Shown: positions 43,581 to 52,627, counted from the first letter of the stretch. The stretch: DNA of 64,000 nucleotides from Streptosporangium album (GCF_014203795.1 NZ_JACHJU010000001.1:2604001-2668000), one strand, 5' to 3'. Translations and numbers: made by a program. The notes: generated from the sequence alone by a model not told the origin.

Positions 43581-44363
43581 CTAGGCGGTGTTGCGGTGAT
43601 AGATCAGCCGGAGCCCGATCAGCGTGAGCCACGGCTCGTGCATGTCGATCGAGCGCGCCTCGCTGACCACCAGCGGTGCCGCGCTGCCGGTGGCGACGAC
43701 GGTGACGTCGTCCGGGTCGTCGGCCAGCTCGGCCGCCATGCGCTCGACGATCCCGTCCACCTGACCGGCGAACCCGTAGATGATGCCCGCCTGGAGCGCC
43801 TCGACCGTGTTCTTGGCGATCACCGAACGCGGCCGGATCAGCTCCACCTTGTGCAGCTGCGCCCCGGCCGCGGCCAGCGCGTCCACCGAGATCTCGATGC
43901 CGGGAGCGGTCACCGCGCCGACGTACTCCCCCTTGGCGGAGACCGCGTCGAAGGAGGTCGCGGTGCCGAAGTCGACGATGACGCACGGCCCGCCGTACAG
44001 CTGGATGGCCGCCAGCGCGTTGACGATCCGGTCGCTGCCGACCTCCTTCGGGTTGTCCATCCTGACCGGCACCCCGGTGCGGATGCCGGGCTCGACGATC
44101 ACCGCGGTGACGTCGCCGTAATAGCGGCGGCACATCTCGCGCATCTCGTTGAGCACCGACGGCACCGTGGAGCAGAGCACGATGCCATCGACGTCGGTCC
44201 CCTTGAGCAGGGGCGACTGCCCGAGCAGCCCCTGCAGCACGACGGCGATCTCGTCTGCCGTACGCCGGGCGTCGGTGGCGATCCGCCAGTGCTCGATGAC
44301 CTCATCGCCCTCGAACAGGCCGAGAACGGTGTGCGTGTTACCGACGTCGATGGCAAGCAGCAT
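43581..44363 (-). CDS. coaX: Type III pantothenate kinase
   Basis: 260 aa. ASKHA-fold kinase that phosphorylates pantothenate in the first step of CoA synthesis. N-terminal phosphate loop LLAIDVGNTHTVLGLF with catalytic Asp6, central GSDRIVNALAA, and VIVDFGTATSFDAVSAKGEY with the second Asp, and PGIEISVDALA. ATG 44363 overlaps the nadBC stop by one base (TGATG), so the genes are coupled. Pantothenate itself is made by panCD a few kb away. Confidence 0.96.
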   Translation of the reverse strand: MLLAIDVGNTHTVLGLFEGDEVIEHWRIATDARRTADEIAVVLQGLLGQSPLLKGTDVDGIVLCSTVPSVLNEMREMCRRYYGDVTAVIVEPGIRTGVPVRMDNPKEVGSDRIVNALAAIQLYGGPCVIVDFGTATSFDAVSAKGEYVGAVTAPGIEISVDALAAAGAQLHKVELIRPRSVIAKNTVEALQAGIIYGFAGQVDGIVERMAAELADDPDDVTVVATGSAAPLVVSEARSIDMHEPWLTLIGLRLIYHRNTA

Positions 44364-46912
44364 CAATTCCCCCGAAGGTCCAATGCGATGTCAAGAGCCG
44401 GTGCCGAGTGGGTGAGCGCGCCCACGGCAAGGTAGTCGACGCCTGTCTCGGCCACCTCATGGGCCATTTCCAAGGTCAACCCTCCACTCGACTCCAGGCG
44501 TGCCCTGCCGTCTACCAGCCGTACGGCCAGCGCCAGCTCGTCCACGGTGAAATTATCCAGCAGGATCTCCTCGGCGCCCTCGGCGAGCACCGGCTCGATC
44601 TGGTCGATCCGATCCACCTCGACCTCGATCGGCAGGCCGGGGTAGGCGTCCCGCACCGCCCGGAACGCTTCGGCCACTCCACCCGCGGCCACCACGTGAT
44701 TGTCCTTGATCAGCGCGGCATCCGAAAGCGACATACGGTGGTTGACTCCTCCGCCGCACCGCACAGCGTACTTCTCCAGGGCCCGCAGCCCGGGCAGCGT
44801 CTTGCGGCTGTCCCTGATCCGCGCTCCCGTCCCCCGCACGGCCCGGACCCAGCGCCCGGTGAGGGTCGCGACGCCGGACAGGTGGGTGAGCAGGTTGAGC
44901 GCGGTCCGCTCGGCCGTCAGCAGGTCCCGCGTGGGGCCGGTGACGGTCATCAGCACGTCGCCCCGCGTGACGCGCTCGCCGTCCTTGACCCGGCGCTCGA
45001 CCACCAGACGGCCCCCGCTCAGGTAGGAGAACACGCCCTCGGCGACGGCCAGCCCGCAGACCACCCCGTCCGCGCGGGCCACCACGTCGGCGGTGTCGGC
45101 CTGCTCCGCCGGGATGGTGGCGAGGCTGGTGACGTCACCCGCGGCCTGGAGGTCCTCGTCGGCGGCGGCCTTGAAGAGCGCCGTCACCGCGGCCGGGTCC
45201 AGGCCCGCCTCGATAAGGTCCGTCTCCACCTGTGCCGGCAGCACCGTCTCGCGCTGCCCGTGCGGCACGTATGTCATGGTCATTCCCTCCGCTGTCAGAG
45301 TCACGTCGAGGTGGCCCAGCCACCAGGCATCGTTCCGTTCGGGAAAGTCCTCACGCCAGTGCGACCCGCGGGTCTCCTCGCGATTACGGGCGGCCGCCAC
45401 CAGTGCCGAGGCGACCGTCAGCAGGTTGGTGGCCTCCCACGACTCGGTGCGCGGTTCCACCGCCACCGGGGTCCACCGGGTGCTCACCAGGGCGCGGGCC
45501 ACCTCGGTCAGGGACTCCTGGCTGCGCAGCACGCTCGCGCCCCGGCTCATGTGCCCCTGAATCCTGGACCTGGCTCTCGGGTCGACCAGGCCCGCGGGCC
45601 GGTCGTCGGCCACCGGCTCACCGGGGGCCGTACCAGGGGAGTCGGCGTGCCGCCGCGCGTGGATGTCCTCGGCGATCCGCCCGGCGAAGACCAGTCCTTC
45701 GAGCAGCGAGTTGGAGGCCAGCCGGTTGGCGCCGTGCACGCCGGTGCAGGCCACCTCCCCGCAGGCGTACAGCCCCGGCACGCTGGTACGGCCGTGCAGG
45801 TCGGCGCGGACGCCGCCGCTGGCGTAGTGGGCGGCCGGGGCGACCGGGACGGGCTGGGTCACCGGGTCGATGCCGTGTTCCAGGCAGACCGCGTGAATGG
45901 TCGGGAAGCGGGTGCGCCACTTCTCCTCGCCGAAGTGGCGGGCGTCGAGATACATGTGGTCGGCGCCGGTCTCGCGCATCCGCCGCATGATCGCCTTGGC
46001 CACGACGTCGCGGGGCGCGAGGTCGGCGAGCTCGTGGACGCCCGCCATGAAGCGGGTGCCCTCGGCGTCGATCAGCACCGCACCCTCGCCCCTGACCGCC
46101 TCGGAGATCAGCGGCTGCTGGCCGGTCGCGTCCTCGCCCAGCCAGAGCACGGTCGGATGGAACTGGACGAACTCCAGGTCCCTGACGACGGCGCCGGCCC
46201 GTAGCGCCAGTGCCACCCCGTCGCCGGTGGAGACGACGGGGTTGGTGGTGGCGGCATAGACCTGACCCATGCCGCCGGTGGCCAGCACCACGGCTCGGGC
46301 CCTGACCGCGCCCACGCCGTCGCGTTCGCCCTCGCCCATGACGTGCAGGGTGACTCCCGCGGTCCGGCCGCCGGCGTCCTTGAGGAGGTCGAGCACGAGC
46401 GCGTGCTCGACCACCTCGATCGCCGACTCCTGGACGGCCTGGACGAGCGCCCGCTGCACCTCCGCCCCGGTGGCGTCGCCGCCCGCGTGCACGATGCGGT
46501 TGCGCCGGTGGCCGCCCTCCCGGGTGAGCTGGAGCTCGCCCGAGTCGTCGGTGTCGAACCGGGCGCCCGTGGCGATCAGCCCGCGCAGCGCGGCGGGGCC
46601 CTCGGTCACCAGCACCCGGACGGCTTCCGAGTCGCAGAGCCCGACGCCCGCGACGAGGGTGTCGGACAGGTGCTCGGCGGGGGTGTCCCGCGGGTCGAGC
46701 ACGGCGGCGATCCCGCCCTGCGCCCAGCGCGTGGACCCCGACGACAGCACATCCTTGGTGACGACCAGGACCTTCGCGCCGGGGTCGAGATCGGCATACC
46801 GCAGCGCCAGGGTCAGCCCCGCGATGCCGGAACCCACCACGACCACATCCGCCTCGACCGTCCAACCCGGGGCGGGCGCGGTCAACCTCTGGGGAATGGC
46901 AGGGATCGCCAT
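44363..46912 (-). CDS. nadBC: Fused L-aspartate oxidase / quinolinate phosphoribosyltransferase (NadB-NadC)
   Basis: 849 aa in one uninterrupted frame. Residues 1-about 545 are NadB (aspartate to iminoaspartate): FAD motif VVVGSGIAGLTLAL, SGSTRWAQGGIAAV, HYASGGVRADLHGRTSVPGL and ANRLASNSLLEGL. After MTYVPHGQRETVLPAQVE the NadC enzyme begins (LIEAGLDPAAVTALFKAA...): RTALNLLTHLSGVAT, RDSRKTLPGLRALEKYAVRC, HRMSLSDAALIKDNH, EVEVDRIDQ and LESSGGL. The two are normally separate neighbouring genes in actinobacteria. Fusion would couple the two flanking steps of quinolinate use. NadA is not in the window. A TCGTCA-ATG-TGACGA dyad lies upstream. Confidence 0.93.
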   Translation of the reverse strand: MAIPAIPQRLTAPAPGWTVEADVVVVGSGIAGLTLALRYADLDPGAKVLVVTKDVLSSGSTRWAQGGIAAVLDPRDTPAEHLSDTLVAGVGLCDSEAVRVLVTEGPAALRGLIATGARFDTDDSGELQLTREGGHRRNRIVHAGGDATGAEVQRALVQAVQESAIEVVEHALVLDLLKDAGGRTAGVTLHVMGEGERDGVGAVRARAVVLATGGMGQVYAATTNPVVSTGDGVALALRAGAVVRDLEFVQFHPTVLWLGEDATGQQPLISEAVRGEGAVLIDAEGTRFMAGVHELADLAPRDVVAKAIMRRMRETGADHMYLDARHFGEEKWRTRFPTIHAVCLEHGIDPVTQPVPVAPAAHYASGGVRADLHGRTSVPGLYACGEVACTGVHGANRLASNSLLEGLVFAGRIAEDIHARRHADSPGTAPGEPVADDRPAGLVDPRARSRIQGHMSRGASVLRSQESLTEVARALVSTRWTPVAVEPRTESWEATNLLTVASALVAAARNREETRGSHWREDFPERNDAWWLGHLDVTLTAEGMTMTYVPHGQRETVLPAQVETDLIEAGLDPAAVTALFKAAADEDLQAAGDVTSLATIPAEQADTADVVARADGVVCGLAVAEGVFSYLSGGRLVVERRVKDGERVTRGDVLMTVTGPTRDLLTAERTALNLLTHLSGVATLTGRWVRAVRGTGARIRDSRKTLPGLRALEKYAVRCGGGVNHRMSLSDAALIKDNHVVAAGGVAEAFRAVRDAYPGLPIEVEVDRIDQIEPVLAEGAEEILLDNFTVDELALAVRLVDGRARLESSGGLTLEMAHEVAETGVDYLAVGALTHSAPALDIALDLRGN

Positions 46913-46948
46913 GACCGTCTCCTCGCGGGGGTTGAGAGGTCTTCATTT

Positions 46949-46963
46949 CGTCAATGTGACGAT
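46949..46963. promoter_or_regulatory. Dyad operator candidate of nadBC
   Basis: TCGTCA-ATG-TGACGA, 6-bp perfect arms with a 3-nt spacer, 37-51 bp upstream of the nadBC start codon. This fits a repressor site for an NAD-synthesis regulator (NrtR-type repressors act on nad operons in mycobacteria); the identity of the regulator is not shown. Confidence 0.45.
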
Positions 46964-47202
46964 AACGCGCGCCGCACAGCGGTTCTTCCCCGGGGTGCCC
47001 CGTGGAGCCCATTTCACGGCCAGGCCGGCGGCGGCGGGCTCATACGCCGCCGGGTCGCGGGAGTGCGGGCCCGAGAGCCGACCACGGCCACCGGGACTCC
47101 CTGAGAGGCGGGTCCGAGGATCCGCGGCGTCGGGTCGACCACTTCCAGGGCGTGCGGTTTTCCTGATCTTTATTCACCTTCCGTTGACAGGGATGTAACA
47201 GA

Positions 47203-47223
47203 GCTACATAACATGCATGTAGC
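47203..47223. promoter_or_regulatory. Inverted repeat over the orphan gene promoter
   Basis: GCTACAT at 47203-47209 and ATGTAGC at 47217-47223 (7-nt spacer) overlap the expected -10 region that follows TTGACA at 47184-47189. Candidate operator for the gene at 47263. Confidence 0.45.
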
Positions 47224-47262
47224 CGATGATCACCCCCTATCCGCCGCAGCGGAGGCATCGCC

Positions 47263-48384
47263 ATGGCACGTGAACCAGCACCGGTATCGCCACAGTGGCG
47301 AGAGTGGGACGGCGGTCCTGAGCTCTCCCGCTCGTGGCCCTCCCCGCACGCGGACATCGACGTCAACACCGCCGGTCTCAGGAAGGTCGGCGACGCGATC
47401 ATGCTGGAGGCGGACACCGCGTATGGCTACAACCGGGACGACAATAAATCCTCCGCTCTGGGGTCCTATCAGGACATGACCGATTCCGATCACGCCGGGC
47501 TGCTCGGCCGGATCGGAAAGTTCGACCCCCCGCGGTGGGATGCGCTCACCGCACTCAGGAAGACCCTGACAGGCATCAGCGGCTTCGTCGTGGGCGGAAC
47601 CCATTGCGCCCTGGAGATTTACAACAATTTCGGCAACATGATCTTCGCGACCTCGGCGAACTACGCCATGGCCGACAGCGTCTTCGACAAGAACATCTCC
47701 GTGCTGCGATACACCGTCAACGGCGCAGGCGTCCGCCACGAGACCTGGAAAAAGAAGTCCTACGTATGGCAAGAGGACAACATCTCGGACTACGACGCAC
47801 CCACGATCAAGGCCATGCTGAACAGCGTCGAGGTGGAGACCATGCTGCGCAAGGGCTGCGCGTGCGCCGATCTGGCCACGTGGTTGACCAGCCTGCAGTC
47901 CCTCGTCGAGGAGCACGCCAGGCAGCTGGCCGGCGCCTGGCAGGGCGAGCCGGCCGAACTCGCCCTGGACGCCTTCCGCAAGGTGCACGCCACCGTCAGG
48001 GCGCTGGCCTACGCCATCGGCACGACCGGCGACACGATCATCTGGCTGGCCAACGTGATCCACCAACGTCAGGTGGACTTCGAATCCGTGGTCAAGCTGG
48101 GCAACTGGGAGTTCGACGACGACCTGCCGGACTGGCTGCTCCCCTGGGGCGGCGGCGCACACGACCGCGCCCGCGACTACCTGCGCGAACTCAACCAGCA
48201 GCTGAAAATCGCCTACGACATGCTTCCCGCAGAGATCGAGGTCCTCCTCCCCACCACCCGCAGCGACAACCCGAAGTACACCGACGAGAAGGACGGGCTC
48301 AAGGACGGCAGCGACTACTGGGATTTCATGATCTTGTACACCCCGCCGTTCCCCCTTCTGGACCGTGACGAGCCGGCATCCTGA
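47263..48384 (+). CDS. Orphan WXG100/ESX-like helical protein
   Basis: 373 aa, no enzyme motifs. N-terminal region polar (REWDGGPELSRSWPSPHADI). Two long helical hairpins follow: one around WDALTALRKTLTGISGFVVG, the second around LVEEHARQLAGAWQGEPAEL then ALDAFRKVHATVRALAYAI. The W-x-G-like turn (AWQGEPAE) resembles WXG100 proteins secreted by type VII systems, although the protein is longer and no ESX genes are in the window. It is inserted between the pan and nad genes on the opposite strand with its own promoter. Function unknown. Confidence 0.65.
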   Translation: MAREPAPVSPQWREWDGGPELSRSWPSPHADIDVNTAGLRKVGDAIMLEADTAYGYNRDDNKSSALGSYQDMTDSDHAGLLGRIGKFDPPRWDALTALRKTLTGISGFVVGGTHCALEIYNNFGNMIFATSANYAMADSVFDKNISVLRYTVNGAGVRHETWKKKSYVWQEDNISDYDAPTIKAMLNSVEVETMLRKGCACADLATWLTSLQSLVEEHARQLAGAWQGEPAELALDAFRKVHATVRALAYAIGTTGDTIIWLANVIHQRQVDFESVVKLGNWEFDDDLPDWLLPWGGGAHDRARDYLRELNQQLKIAYDMLPAEIEVLLPTTRSDNPKYTDEKDGLKDGSDYWDFMILYTPPFPLLDRDEPAS

Positions 48385-48497
48385 CAGCGCCCGCTCGCAC
48401 GCGTACGAACGAGGCGGGCGAGAGCCGGACGGGCCGCCGACATCGCCGACATCGCCGACTGACCCCACCGCCCGCGCACCTTCCCCTGACGAGGGTC

Positions 48498-48926
48498 TCA
48501 GCCCGCCGGCCGGTGAAGCACGTCACCGCGCAGGAGATCCGTGGCGGGCTCCGGAGCCGCGGCGAGGTCCCGGCCGAGCTCGACGATCCGGTTGCCGCCG
48601 TCGACGTGGACGACCCTGGGCCGGAAGAACCTCGCCTCGGCGTCGTCGAGCCGGCCGTACGCGATGACGATCACCAGGTCGCCCACGTGGACGAGCCGGG
48701 CGGCGGCGCCGTTGATGCCGACGATCCCGGAACCACGGGGACCGGCGATCGTGTAGGTCACCAGCCGGGCGCCGTTGTCGATGTCCACGATGTGCACCTG
48801 TTCGCCGGGCAGCAGCCCCGCGGCGTCCAGCAGGTCCTCGTCGATGGTCACCGATCCCACGTAGTGCAGGTCGGCCTGGGTGACCGTGGCCCGGTGGATC
48901 TTCGATGTGAGCATGGTGCGGAGCAT
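48498..48926 (-). CDS. panD: Aspartate 1-decarboxylase
   Basis: 142 aa. Pyruvoyl enzyme making beta-alanine from L-aspartate. [20 protein letters not shown] then HYVGSVTID: self-cleavage between Gly24 and Ser25 creates the pyruvoyl group. Lys9, Tyr58-like and Thr57-like residues ([13 protein letters not shown]) form the active site. ATG 48926 follows GAAAGGTGA. It is downstream of panC on the same strand, separated by about 200 bp that include a hairpin. Supplies the beta-alanine for PanC. Confidence 0.94.
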   Translation of the reverse strand: MLRTMLTSKIHRATVTQADLHYVGSVTIDEDLLDAAGLLPGEQVHIVDIDNGARLVTYTIAGPRGSGIVGINGAAARLVHVGDLVIVIAYGRLDDAEARFFRPRVVHVDGGNRIVELGRDLAAAPEPATDLLRGDVLHRPAG

Positions 48927-49024
48927 GGGTCGATCACCTTTCGTCCGGTCGCGCCGCCTCACGAGCGTGCACGCCTGGGCGAAACATACCCGAGGCCGCC
49001 GGGGCCTCCGCCGCGCCGGGGAAA

Positions 49025-49047
49025 GGCTCCGGATAGGCGCCGGAGCC
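49025..49047. terminator. Hairpin between panC and panD
   Basis: GGCTCCGG (49025-49032) pairs with CCGGAGCC (49040-49047), 7-nt loop, about 80 bp after the panC stop. A terminator or attenuator that may lower read-through into panD. Confidence 0.55.
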
Positions 49048-49129
49048 CTGTGACCATAGGCGGATCGCGGCTCCGCCGGAGAACATCGGAGCCGTCCGGA
49101 CCGGGCGTGGCCGCGGCGCCGGGACTCCG

Positions 49130-49987
49130 TCAGAGGGTGACCGTCACGTTGTCGATCAGCCTGGTGGAGCCGACCTTGGCGGCCACGGCGAGGACCGCCT
49201 CACCCCTGTGGTCCTCGCCGACCTCCGCGAAGGTCGACGGGTCCACCAGGACCAGGTAGTCGACGGCCACCGCGGGCTCCGCCGCCAGCACGGCGTGCGC
49301 GGCCCGGCGGATCTCCTCCGGCGTGCGCTGCGCGGCCCCCGCGGACAGCGCCCGTGACAGGGCCGGTGCCGCCTCGCGGTCCTCAGGGGACAGGTAGCGG
49401 TTGCGGCTGGACAGCGCCAGGCCGTCCGCCTCCCGGACCGTGGGCGCCCCGACGACGGAGATCGGCAGGTCGAGGTCGGTGACCATCCGGCGGATCATCG
49501 CGAGCTGCTGGGCGTCCTTCTGTCCGAACACGGCCACGTCCGGCTGGACCAGGTTGAACAGCTTGATCACGACGGTCAGCACGCCGTCGAGGTGACCCGG
49601 CCGGAACGCCCCCTCGACGGCCGTGCCCATCTTCCCTGCCGAGACGCCGACCTGCCGGTCCGGTAGATACATGTCCTCGGCGGCGGGGGCGAACACCATG
49701 CTCACACCCTCAGCGGCGCAGACCTCCAGATCGGCGTCGAAGGTCCGGGGATAGCGGGAGAAGTCCTCGTTGGGGCCGAACTGCAGCGGGTTCACGAAGA
49801 CGCTCACGGCCACGTGCTCGGCCTTCTCCCGGGCCAGCCGCATGAGCGAACGGTGTCCTTCGTGCAACGCGCCCATGGTCGGCACCAGCGCCAGGGCCGC
49901 CTTCGCCGGAGACGACCCGCCGCCGATCCCCAGCGCCCGCCTCGCCTCGGCCAGCTCCGCGCGGTCACCCGCCACGATCACGTCCAT
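49130..49987 (-). CDS. panC: Pantothenate synthetase
   Basis: 285 aa. Joins pantoate and beta-alanine with ATP. The nucleotidyl-transferase fold has [17 protein letters not shown] (HIGH-like), [39 protein letters not shown] and the KMSKS-like [12 protein letters not shown]. Start ATG 49987 overlaps the DUF2520 gene by 10 nt and has GGGAGG within it, so the two are coupled. The conserved order DUF2520-panC-panD appears in M. tuberculosis (Rv3603c-Rv3601c). Confidence 0.96.
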   Translation of the reverse strand: MDVIVAGDRAELAEARRALGIGGGSSPAKAALALVPTMGALHEGHRSLMRLAREKAEHVAVSVFVNPLQFGPNEDFSRYPRTFDADLEVCAAEGVSMVFAPAAEDMYLPDRQVGVSAGKMGTAVEGAFRPGHLDGVLTVVIKLFNLVQPDVAVFGQKDAQQLAMIRRMVTDLDLPISVVGAPTVREADGLALSSRNRYLSPEDREAAPALSRALSAGAAQRTPEEIRRAAHAVLAAEPAVAVDYLVLVDPSTFAEVGEDHRGEAVLAVAAKVGSTRLIDNVTVTL

Positions 49988-50868
49988 ATGTTGCCTCCCA
50001 GGGCGTCCAGGAGGCGCTCGGCGGCCTCGGGCTTGAGTAGCCCGGCCGCCAGCGCCCGGTCCGCCGTGAGCCTAGCGAGGGCCACATAGGCGTCCGCGGC
50101 CTCGGGTGCCGCCAGGATCAGCGCGTCCACGTGCTTGCGGACCGTGCCGGCGTCTCCGCGCACCACCGGGCCGGTCAACCCGGCGATGCCGAGCCGCAGC
50201 ACGTTGTCCAGGGCCGCGCCCAGCAACGGGCCGAGCATCCGGCCCGGCTGCTCCACCCCGATCTTCTCCAGCAGCTCCGAGGACTCCGCAACCAGCGTCA
50301 CCATGTGGTTGGCCGCGTTCGCCAGGGCGGCGTGGTAGAGCGGGCGGTCCTCGTCCGCGATCCAGACCGGCTCCCCCTCCATCTCGATGACCAGGGCCTC
50401 GGCCACCGGACGGAGCTGATCGGGCGCGGTGACGCCGTAGGAGATGCCGACGAGCCGGCGGAGGTCGTCGTCCTTGCCGGTGAAGGTCATCACAGGGTGG
50501 AGCGCCAGTGGCAGCGCCCCCGCCTTGATCGCCGGGTTCAGCACCCCTAGGCCGTACGCCCCGCTGGTGTGGGCCACCAGCTTGCCGCGCAGTCCGGCAC
50601 CCGTGCCGACCAGGCCGGAGACCAGGTCGGGCAGCGCGTCGTCGGGGACCGTCAGCAGGACGAGGTCCGATGCGGCCACCACGTCCTCCGGGCGCGTGGG
50701 GGTCAGGCCGAGCCGCTCGGCCGCCCGCTCCCTGGAGGAGTCGGAGACCCCGCTGGCGGCCACGATCCGATGGCCCGCCCGCGCGAGGGCGGCACCCAGC
50801 GCCGAACCGACCCGGCCCGCTCCAACGATTCCGACGGCCAGCCGTGCCGGGCGAGCACCTGCGTCCAT
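49978..50868 (-). CDS. Rossmann / DUF2520 protein, possible ketopantoate reductase
   Basis: 296 aa. N-terminal NAD(P)-binding fold: VGIVGAGRVGSALGAALARA. Central region LVLLTVPDDALPDLV and LHPVMTFTGKDDD. The C-terminal DUF2520 helical domain (HAALANAANHMVTLVAESSE) resembles 6-phosphogluconate-dehydrogenase-like reductases. It is overlapped with panC. Ketopantoate reductase is the missing step in this panC-panD cluster, and a non-PanE enzyme would fit, but no experiment is implied. ATG 50868 follows GAAGGAC; an in-frame GTG lies at 50889. Confidence 0.85.
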   Translation of the reverse strand: MDAGARPARLAVGIVGAGRVGSALGAALARAGHRIVAASGVSDSSRERAAERLGLTPTRPEDVVAASDLVLLTVPDDALPDLVSGLVGTGAGLRGKLVAHTSGAYGLGVLNPAIKAGALPLALHPVMTFTGKDDDLRRLVGISYGVTAPDQLRPVAEALVIEMEGEPVWIADEDRPLYHAALANAANHMVTLVAESSELLEKIGVEQPGRMLGPLLGAALDNVLRLGIAGLTGPVVRGDAGTVRKHVDALILAAPEAADAYVALARLTADRALAAGLLKPEAAERLLDALGGNIWT

Positions 50869-51087
50869 GATGTCCCGTCCTTCGACCACATAGGAGGCTC
50901 CATGCCCAGTTGACCAGCGTAACGGGCCTGACGGTCGCAGCCACGCAAAGTCACGTGTCCGAAAACGGCGGCGGGTCCCCAGGCCCTTCTCCGTCGGGGA
51001 TCCCGCCTCCCGGCAGCGAGAAGCTGTGACGCGCTCCCCGGGCTGAGGACCGGAGCACCGGCCCGCATTCCGGTAGCGTCTGGGGGC

Positions 51088-52059
51088 GTGTGGCTTACCT
51101 GGCGCGCCGCGACGGAGCAGGCGCTCTACGGCGAGAACGGCTTCTACCTGCGCGAGCGTCCCTCAGGACACTTCCGGACCTCCGTCGGCGCCTCCCCCGT
51201 CTTCGCCGAGGCCGTGCTGCGCGAGCTGGTCGCGGTGGACGACGCGCTCGGCAGCCCGCCGGCACTCGACCTGGTGGACGTCGGCGCGGGCGAGGGCGGG
51301 CTGGCGAGCCGGGTGCTCGCCGCAGCGCCCCCCGGCCTCCGCTCCCGGTTACGGGTGACCGGGGTGGATCTGGCCGACCGCCCCGCCCGGCTTCCCGGGG
51401 AGATCGGCTGGGCGGCAGCCGTACCGGACGGGATCTGTGGCCTCGTGGTGGCCAACGAATGGCTGGACAACGTGCCCTTGGACGTCGCCGAGCAGACGGC
51501 CGACGGCCCCCGCCTGGTCCTGGTCGACCCCTCAGACGGCGCCGAACGGCTCGGGGACAGGCCGCAGGAGGCCGATCTGGCCTGGCTGGACCGGTGGTGG
51601 CCGATGCGAGAGACGGGCGAGCGGGCCGAGATCGGCAGGCCGCGTGACGAGGCCTGGGCGTCGGTGATCGTACGGCTGGCACGCGGACGGGCGATCGCGA
51701 TCGACTACGCACACCCTGTGGACGGCCGCCCGCCGTACGGCACGCTGACCGGTTACCGTGACGGGGCGATCGCCGCCCCCGTACCGGACGGCTCGTGCGA
51801 CATCACCGCCCACGTGGCCCTGGACGCCTGCGCTGCCGCCGGGGAGCGCGCCGGCGCCGTCACGACGGCCCTGACCACGCAGCGCCAGGCCCTGCGCGCC
51901 CTCGGTGTCACCGGGTCCCGCCCGCCCGTCGACCTCGCCCGCACCGACCCGCGCGGCTACCTCCAGGCTCTGGCCAGGGCATCGCAGGAGGCGGAGCTGA
52001 TCGCTCCCGAAGGGCTGGGCGGCTTCGGCTGGCTCGCCCAGGACCGCTTCTGCTCGTGA
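51088..52059 (+). CDS. MidA/NDUFAF7-family SAM-dependent methyltransferase
   Basis: 323 aa. Motif I LVDVGAGEGGLASRVL near residue 61, motif IV VVANEWLDNVPLDV near 125 (the N-E-x-x-D-x-x-P hallmark of MidA), and RLARGRAIAIDYAHPVDGRP then CDITAHVALDA. NDUFAF7 methylates an Arg of the complex I 49-kDa subunit, the NuoD homologue. The window has an orphan nuoD-like gene at 56476, making it the natural candidate substrate. GTG 51088 is the first start. Confidence 0.85.
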   Translation: MWLTWRAATEQALYGENGFYLRERPSGHFRTSVGASPVFAEAVLRELVAVDDALGSPPALDLVDVGAGEGGLASRVLAAAPPGLRSRLRVTGVDLADRPARLPGEIGWAAAVPDGICGLVVANEWLDNVPLDVAEQTADGPRLVLVDPSDGAERLGDRPQEADLAWLDRWWPMRETGERAEIGRPRDEAWASVIVRLARGRAIAIDYAHPVDGRPPYGTLTGYRDGAIAAPVPDGSCDITAHVALDACAAAGERAGAVTTALTTQRQALRALGVTGSRPPVDLARTDPRGYLQALARASQEAELIAPEGLGGFGWLAQDRFCS

Positions 52060-52062
52060 TCG

Positions 52063-52320
52063 CCTCTGGCGGGAGCCTCCCAAGCAGTTCGCGCCCGTCC
52101 TGGAAGCACTGCGGGAGCTGGAACGGCTCACCGCCGAGACGGGCGGGCTGGTGCTGCGGTTCGGGCACCTGTACGGCCCCGGCTCGACCTACGCCGCCGA
52201 CGGCTCGTTCGTCCGCCAGGTCCACGCGGGTGAGGTGCCGATCGTCGGAAAGGGCACGGCGATGTTCTCCTTCACCCACGCCCAGGATGCGGCCAGCGCG
52301 GTCGTGGCGGCGCTGGAGAC
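52063..52320 (+). pseudogene. NAD-dependent epimerase/dehydratase, internal fossil
   Basis: One frame reads PKQFAPVLEALRELERLTAE then GGLVLRFGHLYGPGSTYAAD, VRQVHAGEVPIVGKGTAMFSFTHAQDAASAVVAALE. This is the middle/C-terminal part of an extended SDR epimerase (LYGPG and H-D-A regions). The cofactor-binding N-terminal half is absent, and the frame ends by joining the sigma-factor fossil at about 52318. No start codon with a ribosome site. Confidence 0.65.
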
Positions 52321-52593
52321 GTCGTCCAGGACGCCTACCTGCGCTGGATGCGCACGGACCGGACCGAGATCCGGCAGACACGGGCCTTCCTGGTCACCGT
52401 GGTGTCCCGTCTCGCGCTCGACCAGCTCAGGTCGGCCTGGGTCACCAGGGAGGCCAACGGCGGACCCGCGCTCTGGTCGGTCATCGGAGGTCAGGAGCAG
52501 CTCGTCACTTTCGACATCCGTGACGGACGCATCCATGGGATCTTCGGCGTGCTCAATCCCGGCAAGCCGGCCCACGTGCGGACCGGCCGATGA
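52318..52593 (+). pseudogene. ECF sigma factor (SigJ/ECF41-like) fossil
   Basis: Reads DVVQDAYLRWMRTDRTEIRQ and TRAFLVTVVSRLALDQLRSA, the sigma region 2 of SigJ/ECF41-type factors. It then jumps to NGGPALWSVIGGQEQLVTFD and IRDGRIHGIFGVLNPGKPAH, the C-terminal SnoaL-like domain. Sigma region 4 and the start are missing. About 90 of about 300 residues remain. It abuts the epimerase fossil with a 3-nt overlap. Confidence 0.65.
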
Positions 52594-52627
52594 CCCGCCC
52601 TGAGCCCGCCGGAGCGCGGCTCTGGCC

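Larger units (their letters stand above)
46913..47262. other. Divergent promoter region nadBC / orphan WXG100-like gene
   Basis: 350 bp without a supported gene. Near nadBC: dyad TCGTCA-ATG-TGACGA at 46949-46963. Near the orphan gene: TTGACA at 47184-47189 and a 7-bp inverted repeat around 47203-47223. The middle part (about 46980-47160) is GC rich without recognised features. Confidence 0.5.

Noticed and set aside
47040..47160. Possible Nudix-like remnant upstream of nadBC on the minus strand
   Set aside because: A short Leu-Glu-Val-Val-Asp-like phrase is visible, but no Nudix box and no continuity; too weak to report as a gene fragment.
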